Shown here in pieces: positions 1 to 11,800 of a stretch of DNA of 64,000 bases. Made by a program: the position numbers and the translations under genes. The notes under the pieces were generated by a model. That model did no database searches. It saw nothing but the letters and a program-made list of their open reading frames with translations, and was not told the origin of the DNA. This stretch comes from Purpureocillium takamizusanense (lineage: Eukaryota; Ascomycota; Sordariomycetes; Hypocreales; Ophiocordycipitaceae): positions 709,501-773,500 of the forward strand of contig NC_063074.1 of NCBI RefSeq assembly GCF_022605165.1, written 5' to 3'. The number at the start of each line of letters is the position of its first letter. The stretch's first letter is position 1.

Positions 1-43
1 TCACTCTCTCAACCCGCCGAAAGTTGACTGTGTCCTGCGGCTC

Positions 44-73
44 ATGACGCGAAGCGCTCGTGGTAATGCCTAA
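44..73 (+). promoter_or_regulatory. possible uORF overlapping the Aquarius start
   Basis: An ATG at 44 opens a nine-codon frame that ends with TAA at 71-73, so it overlaps the presumed main ATG at 66 in another frame. If the mRNA starts upstream of 44, ribosomes using this ATG could not reinitiate easily at 66, which would lower translation. The transcription start is not visible, because the window begins only 65 nt upstream of the main ATG, so this is a possibility only. Confidence 0.3.
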
Positions 74-3000
74 CGCGAAGCGGCAGAAGGGCGGCAGTGG
101 CGCGGCCAAGACGAGAAAGACCCAAGAACCGGTCCAAGATCTTAAGGACGGCCGCCCGACGCCTGCTGAGGTCGAGGAGGAGGAACATCAGTTCGTGCAG
201 CTAGCGCGCAAGTATTGGCTAAAGTCTGGCCGGACGGCAGCGAAGCCCAAGGTCAAGAATGATGTACTCAAGCAGGGAATCTGGGATGTTTTGGAGCGCG
301 AAGGGTTCCAGCACAAGTCGCTCGTGCTTCTCGAGAGCCTGCAAACGCTGGAAAGGTGAGGTTTCTCATGTATTGGCACTTGATGCCGTTTCTGACTCTT
401 GATGCAGCTACCTATGGCCTGGCTATACCGAGGAGTCCTCAAATTACCATGTCCTTTTGATGGCCCTCATCGTCAATGTGAAAAGGCGCGAGCACCTGGA
501 AACATGGAGTAAGCAACGTTACTTCGAAACTTTGGTGGTTACTGCTGACCTCGTAATTATCAGGCATATTTGACGACAGACCAGAGAGCTTCTCATCCAT
601 GTTCCGACGAATCCTATCGCTGATGCTCGACCGCACCTTGTCTGCGACCGTCCGAACACACCTGCTCTGTTTCCTCATATTTGCCTTTCAAAATTTGGAT
701 TGTGCAATTGTGAGGAAAGAATGTGCTCCTTTGGTCTCAATCGGCATCTGGCAGAATCTGTCAAGCGAGAACGAGAGAGAGGCGCATCTAGATCAGGCCG
801 CACACTTGAGAAAGGCTTGGCGCGCATCTCTGAAGCGGTACGAGGCGGCTGACGAGCCGACAAAAGCTCGTCTGCGCTTCGAGAGATCGTGGCTATATTC
901 TCTGCTTCTCGACTTTCTGGCCCTGTTGTTCGATGGTAACAGCAAGTCTGGTGAGCTTGAATGAACCCTCTGCTATGCTCGATCTAACATGGCCCAAGAC
1001 GCTGCACTTTACTGCGAACGATTCGTTGAATTTATCTCGGACTTGCAGAGCCAACTACCAACAAGGCGCTATGTCAACGCTCTACTCCAAGACCTGCATC
1101 TTCTACCAGTCATGAAGCTGTCCCCCATGTACAATGATGAGAGCAACGCGCTTCTTAGGGACCTTCACGATCTGTTATCCCACTATACGTACTTCACAAT
1201 CGACGATCAAACAGGCACTCAGCTTGGACGTACAGAAGCGTACGACAGGCATTGTGCAGCTTTGGGCAAGCTGCAGCGCGTAGCCCTCAAGCATTTCAAG
1301 GAAAAATTGACGGTCTTGGCTCTCTCTAACTATGGCGCAATAGACCAACGAGACGAGCTAGAGGCGTTACTGGCACCTCTGACCGACGAAGAGTTGGCAG
1401 AACTCGCGGCTTTGCTGGGAGCTCGGATTAGCTATCCTGACAGCTTCAAGGTGCCTATTGACCGCAAGTTCCTGCTTGAGATTCTTATTGGGAAATTCGA
1501 GCGTAGGAAGACGTTTCAGGAGGTGGCCAAGGACATGGCATTAGTGCCGACTGAGAAGACGCTGTTCGATGCCGGCTTCCAGCGAGCTGATACCTACGAC
1601 GGCTCACACCCATTGGCTCTGCCGAAATTGAACCTGCAATACCTGTCTGCCGGGGACTTTCTGTGGCGCGCATTGGTATTGTACCGATTGGAGTCGTATT
1701 ATGGGATCCGCAAAGACATCGAGTCTGCTCTACGACGCCTTCGACCGGAACTACGACAGCCTGGAGAGACACACTTTGCCGGATTCTCGAAGATGGCCAT
1801 GCCGATATCGAAGCCCATGTAAGCAATTCTTCAGAATCTGCTGATATCCAAAGCTAAATTGCCTCTCTAGGGTACTCGAAGTTGTTCCGCCTCTGGTGGG
1901 CGACGAGCATCCGTCATTGGTAAAAGCTGAGGTAGTAGTGGATGTCCGGCGGCTGGGGGACAATGTCCGTCGTGAATGGGACTCATTACGGACCGACGAT
2001 GTCGTCTTTTTGCTTGCCGTCGAGCCGCCGCCAGCCAAAACCGTCGCGAACGGCGGAGACATCCAGGCTGAGTACGAGAAGCTCGGTATCCTGTCTGTCA
2101 GAGCTGCTGAAATTGTGCAAATCACGGATGACAGAGGCCGCCATGCTAGGGAGGGGGCTGGAAACTTGGATGGCAAGCGACGAATACAACTCAAGCTGGA
2201 CTCGCGGACCTACAACAGAGATGCCGAACGGGCAGCAGCTGGAAAGCCGGATGTATACGGGCGCACCAACCTGCTCCTCCGAAGAAATCGCAGAGAGAAC
2301 AACTTCAAGCCCGTCTTGGAGTCGATTCGAAACTTGGTCTTGTCGGGCGCCCCTGTTCCGTCGTGGCTGCATGAGGTTTTCTTGGGCTACGGCGATCCAG
2401 CAGGAGCCAACCACAGGAATTTACCCCACCGTATCAAGAAGCTTGACCACCGCGACACCTTTCTTGACTGGCAGCATCTCGTGGAAAGCCTTCCTGGAAA
2501 GATCATAGAGCCTAGCGACGACGTGTCCAGCAGCTTTGGCCCCCCGTACGTTCTTGAGGAAGTATCGAATCCAATAGAGGCGCAAGCAGGCAAACCATCC
2601 AAGAAACGACGGAGAGATGCTGAACCGACTCTCAAAGCAGAGGTTGAAACACTTAAAGTTTCCACATACGAGCCATCGAATAATGGCCCATATCCCATCG
2701 ATACACCGAAGCTGAACACGGTTCGTTTTACGCCAGCCCAGGTCGAAGCGATCATGTCTGGGACTCAGCCCGGACTTACGGTCATCGTCGGCCCCCCCGG
2801 GACAGGAAAGACGGATGTGGCGACACAGATTATCAACAACATCTACCACAATTTCCCAGAGCAAAAGACGCTGCTTATTGCCCACAGCAACCAGGCGTTG
2901 AACCAATTGTTTGCCAAAATTGTCGCACTCGACATCGATGAGAGACACTTGCTCCGTTTGGGTCACGGCGAGGAGGATCTTGCCACAGATGGCAGCTTCA

Positions 3001-4654
3001 GCAAGCATGGACGTGTTGAGTCCTTCTTGGACAACCGCCAGCGGTTCTTGGCCGAAGTAAAGAAGCTGGCTTTGAGCCTTGGAGCCCCCGGCGCCCACGA
3101 CAACTCGGCCGAGACTGCAGGTTACTTCAACAAGGTGTATGTGCAGCCAGCGTGGACCGGATTCTTGCAAACGGCAGAGTCCGAAGACTCGACGGCTCAA
3201 GATATCCTGCAAAGCTTTCCGTTTTATGGGTATTTCGCGGATGCTCCGCAGCCATTGTTTCCCACAGAGGCGGATAAAGCTCAGGCTTTGGAGATTGCGA
3301 ATGGTTGTTATCGGCACATTGCGAGGATTTTCTCGGAGCTGGAAGATATCATTCCCTTTGAGATTCTCCGTCGTGAGCGGGACAAGGCCAACTACTTGCT
3401 CACCAATGAGGCCCGCATCATCGCCATGACGACCACACATGCCGCTATTCGACGAGGCGAGATCTCGTCTCTCGGTTTTCACTACGACAACGTCGTGATG
3501 GAGGAGGCTGCACAGATAACAGAGATTGAGACATTCATGCCTCTGGCGATGCAGAAGCCTGTCAACGGGCAGATGCCTCTTCAGAGGGTTGTTCTCTGCG
3601 GCGATCACTTCCAGAACTCCCCTGTCATCCAGAGCCTGGCCTTCCGCCACTACGCCAACCTGGAGCAGTCGCTCTTCTCGAGACTTGTGCGTCTGGGCGT
3701 CCCAACGGTCACACTTGACCAGCAAGGCAGAGCGCGGCCATCCATTGCAAAATTGTACCAGTGGCGATACCCCAAACTGGATAGCCTGCCAGAGGTTGAG
3801 AATCAGGCTGTGTTTCAACGGGCCAACGCTGGCTTCAAGTTTGACTATCAGTTCATTGATGTGCCTCCATACAAGGGCAAGGGAGAGTCGGAGCCGACGC
3901 CACACTTCATTCAAAACCTGGGCGAGGCCGAATACGCCGTGGCGATCTATCAGTATATGAGGCTGCTCGGCTATCCTGCGGAGAAAATTACGATCCTGAC
4001 GACGTATGCTGGGCAGAGAGCATTGGTCAGAGATGTACTGTCTCATCGATGCGCGAGGAACCCCATATTTGGTCTGCCCAAGGCAGTCGCGACGGTAGAC
4101 AAATATCAGGGTGAGCAGAACGACTGTAAGTGTAACTCAACAGCCTGCAAGAACTGTCATCCGACTGACGACGTGACATAGATATTATCCTGTCGCTTAC
4201 ACGGACGTCGCGCGTGGGCTACCTTCGGGATGTGCGCCGCATGACAGTGGCAGTGTCGCGTGCTAGGCTGGGGCTGTATGTGTTGGGTCGGCGCGAAGTT
4301 TTCGAAGCTTGCCCGGAGCTGCGACCGGCATTTGACCTCTTATTAGAGCGGCCAGACAAGCTCATGCTCGTGACGGGCGAGCTTTGGCCAACCGAGCGGC
4401 CCAACGCGGAAGACGGGGCGCCCTTGGACGGAGAGGTCCCCATGGAGAGTGTGGAGCACCTCGGCCAGTACGTATTCGAGATGACCAAGACGAAATTGAA
4501 GCAGCTGCAGGGGGAACAGGGCACCGCCTTCACGGCGGAGCCTACAGCCGCTGCTGCAGAGGATTCACAGGGCACGTATTACGATCATGACGAGGAGGAC
4601 GAGCAGGTGCTGGAGCCGGACATTCTAGAAGTGCGAGAGGGAGACAAGTCATAG
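66..4654 (+). CDS. cwf11: Aquarius/Cwf11 intron-binding spliceosomal RNA helicase
   Basis: Predicted 1441 aa from six exons: 66-355, 408-508, 564-950, 999-1818, 1871-4125, 4182-4654. All five introns have GT..AG ends, and the exon lengths sum to a whole number of codons. The N-terminal half matches the helical Aquarius scaffold (for example the LPTRRYVNALLQDLHLLPV region). The C-terminal half is a UPF1-like SF1 helicase: Walker A GPPGTGKT near residue 840, a motif II region EEAAQ near 1076, and DKYQGEQND followed by a TRTSRVGYLRDVRRMTVAVSRAR block (motifs V-VI) split by the last intron. The length is close to human AQR (about 1485 aa). In other eukaryotes the protein binds introns upstream of the branch point in the activated spliceosome and acts in the nucleus. 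The C-terminus is acidic. Start: ATG at 66, which is followed directly by a basic stretch. An AATAAA lies at 4771-4776. Confidence 0.95.
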
Positions 4655-7600
4655 GCGCAGCAGGGTGTTGTGGTTGCTTTGAGCCTTGCAGAAAGGCCAT
4701 GTATTATTGCTCGTGCGCCTGCTTTGGTACAAGAAGAATGATGACGCCATCGGCGGCCGACTCATGTTCAAATAAAGGACGACTCTATGTATGCACTGTA
4801 GTATGGATCTGCAGGGCCTCTGTTCGACAGAGGCGGACACATGCCGTCCGCGGGGAAGCATGTACTACACGATGCGAATTTTGACAAGGATGTAGATGCA
4901 AGCAAGCGCGCTAGAGTATTTTTGGGTCGCGAAGCATGCACCTGTACGATCGCCCGTGAGTCACCCAGGAGCCTTGAGGCGACTCTGACGTGGTTTACAT
5001 TCATGGGTGCAGAGGGAGAAACGCAAGCCAAGCGGAAGCCCGGCTGGTGAGCCTGGGAAACATGGCGCGGAGTTAACGGAGCCTAGGGCGTTTGCTACGG
5101 CCTTGTGGCGCAGGGCGAGGCAAAGGCGAGGGCAGGCAGGGCTTGCCCGCGACAGTGCTGCTGCACCGTGTGGTGGACGGCGGTTATGACGATTCGACGC
5201 ACAGCTTTGGATTGCTTCGGTTGGCTGGCTCGCGTGGTACACGTACAGAAGTACTAACTTAGTTACAAATAGTCGGCAATGCGGACAAGAAGTCTACTTT
5301 TGTACGTACTTTGTACGTCGTCGTAGGTCAGGCGCGCCGGACCGCCGCTGTTCGTGACCATAGAGGGAGGGGGGGACACGTCAAGGCGAGGCCAGGCGAT
5401 GGCATGGATGGGTTCCTTGACGTCGGGTCGGAGACGGCGGCGCGGTCGCGACTCAGTCACGGGCCTTGGGTTGGGCTGGGGGGTCGACGACGAAACGAAA
5501 CCCTGGCGGGGGGAGGCGAAAAGGGAAGAGGAGGTGGAGGAGGGTGGTGTCGGGCGAATGACGGCAGCGGTTCGAAATCAAAATGCAGACTCTGAGAGTC
5601 TGGGGTTCGCCGGACCGAGCCTCCGCTCCACCGGCGACGTCGGCTGCTGCAGCTGGCTGGGCCATGGTGCGTAAGGAAGGAAGGTACCTCGCTATCTGCG
5701 AGTACATATACGTAGTACGGAGTAGTGGGCACAGGAATAGATTAGTAGACAGCCCTTCTGGAACACAAGGTTGCTTGTGCTTTGGGAAACTCGGCATTCT
5801 ACGTACAGACGTATACTTCGTACATGAGGCTCCCCCCCCCTTCCTTTCCCCTGACGCCGGTACCATGCGCTGGTCCCCTGGCGAACGGGCCTTCGCAGTG
5901 CCCAAGCTCAGTCGCGCAGGGCAGCCAAAGCGACACGGCCCGGCAGCCTAGTGTCGATGGCCAAATCTGGTACACAATTACCCACGACAAAGACTGATCT
6001 GGGGGAATAATAATAATAATAATGCACCATCTGGGAGCGAGGCGGCGATTCGTCGCACAGCGCGCCGCCGCCACGCTCGGTACAGGGAAGGGGGGGGTCC
6101 CATTGTGTCGGTTTGTTTGTCTCTGAATTCCATTCTTGAATACGCCAGCGCCAGACCCTGCCGCCTCCACGACGGCAACGGCGTCTCTGTGATAAGTTGC
6201 AGAGGGCCTTCTTCGCACGCCGCGGGCTATAATGCCAACACACAGCGACACTCGTCGCGGTGTCCTTAGGTACCCATGAAGGACTTTCCCCAGCAGCAAA
6301 GACATGTGACGGTACTCGGTACAACACGCCGCGGCGACGGCCGCCCGAGAATCGTCAGCCTTGCCACGGATTCTTTGCATAGACTAGCTGAAGGCACGTC
6401 ACTCACACATTCCAACTGACAGCAGGCGGGCGTGCCCCATTCGCTCGCTTCCCACTGTGTTTGCTTTTTTGTCGATTTTTGCGCCGTTGTGGTTTCTATG
6501 TACCACTTGCTTTTGTGTGCCTGGCTGTCGACCCAACCGGCCCAGTGTCGCGGGCGCGCGTTGCGTGCGCCCCAGGGCTTGGAAGAACAAACCCACAGAG
6601 ATGCAAGACGGGAGAGAGAGAGCAGCAAAAATCCTTGCACATTCGGCCAACACACCCCCCCCCCCCCCCCTCCTCCCCCAAAACAAAAGCAGGTCAGCTC
6701 TTTCTTTATCCACGACAGAAGAGTCCATCACTGTCGGCCCTTTCACCACCGTCAGTCCCCCCGCATGGGTGTGACAGGCTCCTCCGAAAGTTGCACCATC
6801 CAAGTTTGGCGCGTCGCGTATGGCACGGCGGGTGGCCCGTGCCGTTCGGGCACTGTTGCGTGTTACCCTTCCTTGCAACTACTACATACCTTGCCTGCTT
6901 CGTACGTACAACGTGGCCGACAGCGACACATGCGGGCTGTACAAGTCAAGTAAACTCTGGCGCGGTACATTATAGTGCAGCACTGTACAGTCAAAGACGT
7001 GAGCTGTCTGTCTGTCCGCGGCTCAACGTGCCCTGTTTGTCGAAAAAAAAAAAAAGTGTCGCAAACGCGCCACGACGGGGCCGCGGCCGCTGGCGGCGAC
7101 CTGCACCTGGGCTGCGACAGCTGTGGCTGCTGCCTTGCGGGCGCTGTGCAAGAGAAGAGAGCGAGAGAGAGAAAGGCACCCGTGGGCCTTCTTTCCATGC
7201 GGCTGACAGGCTGGTTTCCAGTCACCCATTGCAAAGATTCAAAGAGCAACCTGCCTACCTAGGTACTTTAGATTGAGGTATGTGACTCCCCGTGCTCCAT
7301 CCGTGGTGTCGGTAGCACCTCAGTTTTAAGTACCTTTGACCCAAGATGGCCTGACTCACCTTTGGTACTGAAGGATGGGTGACCTCGGTCGTGAGCCCGG
7401 CTCGTCGCGACACGCACACTCCGGTCTCCAGCGGCAGCTCGCGCGCGCGACATCGCCCTGGAATTCGAATCCGGATCCCCAATCCAAATTTCGATACCCG
7501 CGCAGCAGGTGGCGCGCTTGGCCCGCCGTAGCCTCATCACATCGCTCCCCATTTTTTGGAGACAAGCTGCTGCTGCTTCTGATGCTAAGCTCCACCGGGC

Positions 7601-8135
7601 ACCGAGCTTTTTTTTTTCTTTCTCCCACCTCCCCTTCGTTTCCCTCTCCCACGTCTTTACCCCTACGGGCGCCGATGCGCCGTCCCACCCACGGCTACGG
7701 CGCGGACAAGAGGTGTCCGTGAATGGAGGTTAAAAGGGAAAAAGGGGACAATTGAACCTCGCGCTGTTGCTTCAAAGCAGGTTGCAAGTCGCGCCGTGCC
7801 GTGATGCCTTGGGATCAATGGCCATCCTATTTCTAACAATGCTGCTCAGGGCGTGCGGCGCGCTGCGTTGCGAACAGTGGATGCTCTGTCTACCCTTCAT
7901 CAGCGCTTCCCACACGGTGCGGCGCGATGCGCCTGCTCCCGTAGCAACTGTAGAGTTTGACCGTCGGTCACTACTTTTAGCCTGTGCAAAACTTTGGCCT
8001 GCGCACGGTGCGCCTCGCGCGCCTGACAAACACGGTCGCTGGGGTTGGCAAGGTACCTCCGTCCATCCAGTGGCCTTCCTGCTGGCCCTCCGCGCTGGGC
8101 GTGGGCAGCGGGTACCGCAGGTAGAGAGTGAGTGA
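4655..8135. other. intergenic region, no supported gene
   Basis: This stretch holds the 3' flank of the Aquarius gene (AATAAA at 4771-4776) and the distal promoter of eIF4G. Every open frame here lacks domain-like sequence and is interrupted by homopolymers. I see C16 at 6655-6670, A13 at 7043-7055, T10 at 7608-7617, six AAT units at 6006-6023, and a TACCTAGGTAC palindrome at 7256-7266. No tRNA, transposase or terminal repeats were recognised. Confidence 0.6.
6655..6670. repeat. C16 homopolymer
   Basis: Sixteen consecutive C residues in intergenic DNA, followed by further C-rich sequence. Such a tract is prone to length error and slippage, so nearby frames should not be trusted. Confidence 0.9.
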
Positions 8136-8165
8136 GTGCGTGCGTGCGTGGGCGGGCGGGCGGGC
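8128..8165. repeat. GTGA / GCGT / GGGC tetranucleotide tract
   Basis: A compound short repeat passes from GTGA units to GCGT units to GGGC units, in the distal promoter of eIF4G. It is a simple-sequence tract with no sign of a mobile element. Confidence 0.8.
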
Positions 8166-8185
8166 TGTAGTAGGCGTGGGAGATG

Positions 8186-8822
8186 TGGGTGGGTTTCGCT
8201 GACAGGGGGGGGGGCCGCCCGGACACACACGCCCCCGGCCCTTCCCCTTCCGCCCATCCTCCCATTCATATTCCTGCTGCCCAAAATTTTCTTGCTGGAC
8301 CTCCTCCCAAACCCTCACCAACTCCAAATCAACACCTTGGTCCGGTGGAATTCTCCTTCACCCGACCCATTCTCCCCTCCATCGGCATTGGAATTTCTTC
8401 TGCGCCGGCTGTGCCAGAAGACTCGTTTCTCCTCTGCTCATTTTCCTTCTCCCCTCCTCCCGTCCGCCGTCACGCCTCGGTCGCCGCCTGTTCCCACAGC
8501 GCCTGCGATCCTCGCCCTCGGCCGACCCCTTCCGCTCCTTCATCAGAACGGAAAGGAAACAAAGGCAGCTTGGTCCTCGACCTCAAGCCCGCCCCCTTGT
8601 CGAGTCTCTACCGCCTTTAGTCGCGCGTTCCTGTCGTTTCGCGAGAGTCTGTGACAGCGCCCGGATTCGCTACCGCATCGTTTTTTTCAGGTCAACCGTC
8701 GGTCTTTCACGCCCTCGACCGACCTTTAAAAACCACCCAATACACACTCGCGTCTTGTCTGCATCAACTTCTTTTCCCCCTCAACTTCGACGACTTCTCG
8801 CATCGCGAACGCCTTCTCCCTT
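8186..8822 (+). promoter_or_regulatory. long pyrimidine-rich, ATG-free leader/promoter of eIF4G
   Basis: Reading the + strand from just after the ATG at about 8183 to the eIF4G start at 8823, I find no ATG in roughly 640 nt, and the sequence is strongly C/T rich. This fits a fungal CT-rich promoter plus a long 5' untranslated leader. A T-rich tract ending in CAG near 8690 resembles a splice acceptor, so part of the leader may be a 5' UTR intron, but I could not identify a convincing donor. The transcription start cannot be fixed from sequence alone. Confidence 0.5.
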
Positions 8823-11800
8823 ATGACGTCGCCTGCGAATCAGCAGAACCCGATCCCGGCGACCAACACCTCTGCGACCACGGCGACTTCTTATGCCTCC
8901 GCTGCAGGTGCGCCCAAGAAGTCTGCTGCACCGGCGCCCGTAGTCGCCCCCGGTTCCCAACCCGCTGTCGTGGTTGGCTCTTCTTCTGCCTCTTCGGCGC
9001 AGAATGCCAAGGCAGCTTCGCCATCTCCTGTGAACGGCAAGCCAGCCGTCGCTCCCGCAGTCCCTGCTGTCGCTCGCGGCATCACCGCCGCGAACGGGTC
9101 CGCCTCGGACCACTCCCGCAAGAGCTCCGTCACCATGGCTGCCAACGGCCCCAGCAGCTATGCTGCCAACGGCGGTCCCGTCGGCGGTGCCAAGCCTGGC
9201 ATCCAGTTCGGCTTCGATTCGCCTGCCATGGCCCACAGCACCCCGCAGACTGGATCGTCCGCTCCGATCCCCATTCCCGGCGGCAACGCGCGTGTGCCAT
9301 CTCCCGCGCACTCACCGTCGCCCATCCCCCAGCCCTCTGCAAGCGGAGGCCGACCTCCCTCTGGTCTCCAGCAGCCCAGTGGCCCAATGACATTTGGAAG
9401 TCTCGGTAGCGATGGCGAGGTAAGGACTGCTTCTCCTTTGGTATCTTCACTCACCTTGTGCACTGTTGACTTGATTTCTCGTCTGCAGCGCCACATGAGA
9501 CAGGGCTCTGTCCCTCCGAACCCCAGTGCCATGGGCGCGCAGCACGGCGCCCACTTCCGACGTGAGTCGGGTCACTCCGTCCAGAGCGACAACCCTGGCG
9601 CTCCCAACCGTGGCAACTTCCCACCTCAGGGTGGCCGTGGCCGAGGTGGCTTCAACCCGCATGGCAACTCGTACAACAACCAGATGGGCTACCCACCCAA
9701 CAACCAGTTTCGCAACGGCCCCGGCCAAGGCCGTGGCATGCCCCCGTCCTTCCAGCCGCAGCCCCGAAACATGCCGTACCCGAATTCTCCTCAGCCGAAC
9801 CGGAGCCCGGCCCTCGTGCCTTCGATGCCGAACACGCCGAACATGGCGCCTGCCAACATGCAGCCCAACATGTCGATGCAGACTCCGCCCCAATACCACT
9901 ATCCGCCACCGATGGCGCCTCAGCATCAACAAGTACATCCCCCCCTCCCCATTGCTTCCTCCAGCAAGCTGCATTTGAAGCCCCACAAGAAGAACAAGGC
10001 ACGTCGTGAGCACGATAAGCCATATCACCCGGGACGCCAGCCGGACTCTGCGCGTGAGCTTCATGGGACCGCCGTCAGCCTTCATCCACGCCGCTACAGT
10101 CAACGTGCGGATCAGATGTGGCGCGAGCAAATCATGGGCGGCATGCGTGTGGTATCCAGCGGCGCTTCGAAGCCTGGCTGTCAAGGACAAGAGCCTCGCC
10201 GTCCGTTCGTCGCAAATGAAAAGCAACCCCCTTCTATTGATCTTTCTCCGGAGAACGGAGCATTTGAATTTTTGCTGACCATGAAGACCCAGAGCTTTGG
10301 CTACCCTCCTCAGCAGATGGACCAATATGGCCGGCCCATGTCCATGCCCTACGGCTATAACAACATGCCGTACATGGCGCCTCCCCAGACTAACTCTCCA
10401 GGTTACGGCCAGCAGTACGCTCCCCCACCGTACCACCCCCAGGCTCACAGCATGTCGCGCAGCCCTTCGCAACCGGAGCGGCCCTCGAGTGCCAACCATC
10501 AGAACCAGCCGGTCATTGTGTCCTCCACCCCGCAGCCCCAGAATGCGCAGCCCAACCCTGCCGCGAAAAACTTCGTGAAGCCTGGACGGAAGAGCGCTGC
10601 GATCCAGATCAAGAACGCTGCTGGTGAGGTCGTGGACACATCCGCCTTCAAGCAGCCTGCTTCCCCTGCTCCCAGCGTTCAGCAGTCTAAGACGCCGCCC
10701 GTTGTGGCTTCCACTCCGACGCCACCTCCCAAGTCCTTGACTCCCTCCCATGTTCGCACCGACAGCCAAGCTACCCCGAAGACAGCAAAGGAGATTCAGG
10801 ACGAACTGAAGGAGAAGATTAAGCAGGCCACTCAAGCCTCCTCCGCCGAGAGCAAGGCCAAGGAGGAACCCGTTGCTACCGCCACAAAGTCGTCCCCTGA
10901 AGCAGAGGCCCCGGCTCCGGCTGTCGAATCGGCCAAGGCCGACGCTTCTGCTTCTGAAGCGAAGGTCGAGGAGCCCAAGGTCGAGGAGCCAGAGAAGACC
11001 GATGCGCCCAAGAAAGCCGACGAGCCCAAGAAGGCTGACGAGGCCAAGCCTGTCGAGCCTTCCAAGAGTGCCGATCCCGAGGAGGACGAGATTGAGCGAA
11101 TGATCCGCGAAATGGAAGAGGCTGATGCCAGGCGCGAGAAGGAAGAGGAGGAGCACCGAAAACGGCGCGAAATCGAGAAGGCTGCAGCCAAGAAGGAGGA
11201 AGAAGAGAACCGCAAGGTCAATGCTGCCGACGAGGACCGCAGACTCCGCGAGCAGGAGCGCGAGATGGAGCGCCTCGAAGAGGAGAAGGAGCGGAAGCAG
11301 AAGGAGGCCGAGGCGTCCGGCAAGTCCGTGTCCGTCGCCGACGCCTTGGCTCAGCTGCGCTCTGGCAAGGAGGCCGAGCCGTCCAATGTGGATACCGTCA
11401 CCGACAAGCTTGCCGACATGAAGATCGAGGGCGACGCGGCTGCTGATGCTTCCCAGAAGCCCAGCGCTGAGAAGCGCGGATCCAAGCCTGCAGCTCTGAA
11501 CCTCGCGCCACTGAACACCAAGCCCGTTGAGCCGCCGCAGCCGAGTGCCGCCCTCCAGTCTCTGAAGTCGGCGCGTTTCTTGCAGGTCATGGACCAGGAT
11601 ATTTATCCCGAGGGCATCAGCTCGCCAAACCCTGCTCTCAACGCTGCTGTGACCAAAAAGGGCAAGACCTTCAAGTACGACGCCAACTTTTTGCTGCAGT
11701 TCCAGAAGGTCTTCACGGAGCAGCCATCGCTTGAGTTCCACCAGCAGGTGAAGTCGCTCATTGGAGACAGCGACGGTCGTTCGCGTGCTCAAACACCTGG

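Noticed and set aside
2421..4046. 541-codon open frame on the minus strand
   Set aside because: Antisense to the conserved Aquarius helicase region; no protein family features.
6461..7276. 271-codon frame in intergenic DNA
   Set aside because: Crosses the C16 and A13 homopolymers; sequence is low-complexity and not protein-like.
7461..7500. TTCGAATCC sequence resembling a tRNA T loop
   Set aside because: No matching acceptor, D or anticodon arm could be found around it.
9447..11792. 781-codon open frame on the minus strand
   Set aside because: It lies entirely antisense to eIF4G, is Leu/Arg-rich in the manner of an antisense shadow of Gln/Lys/Glu codons, and shows no domain.
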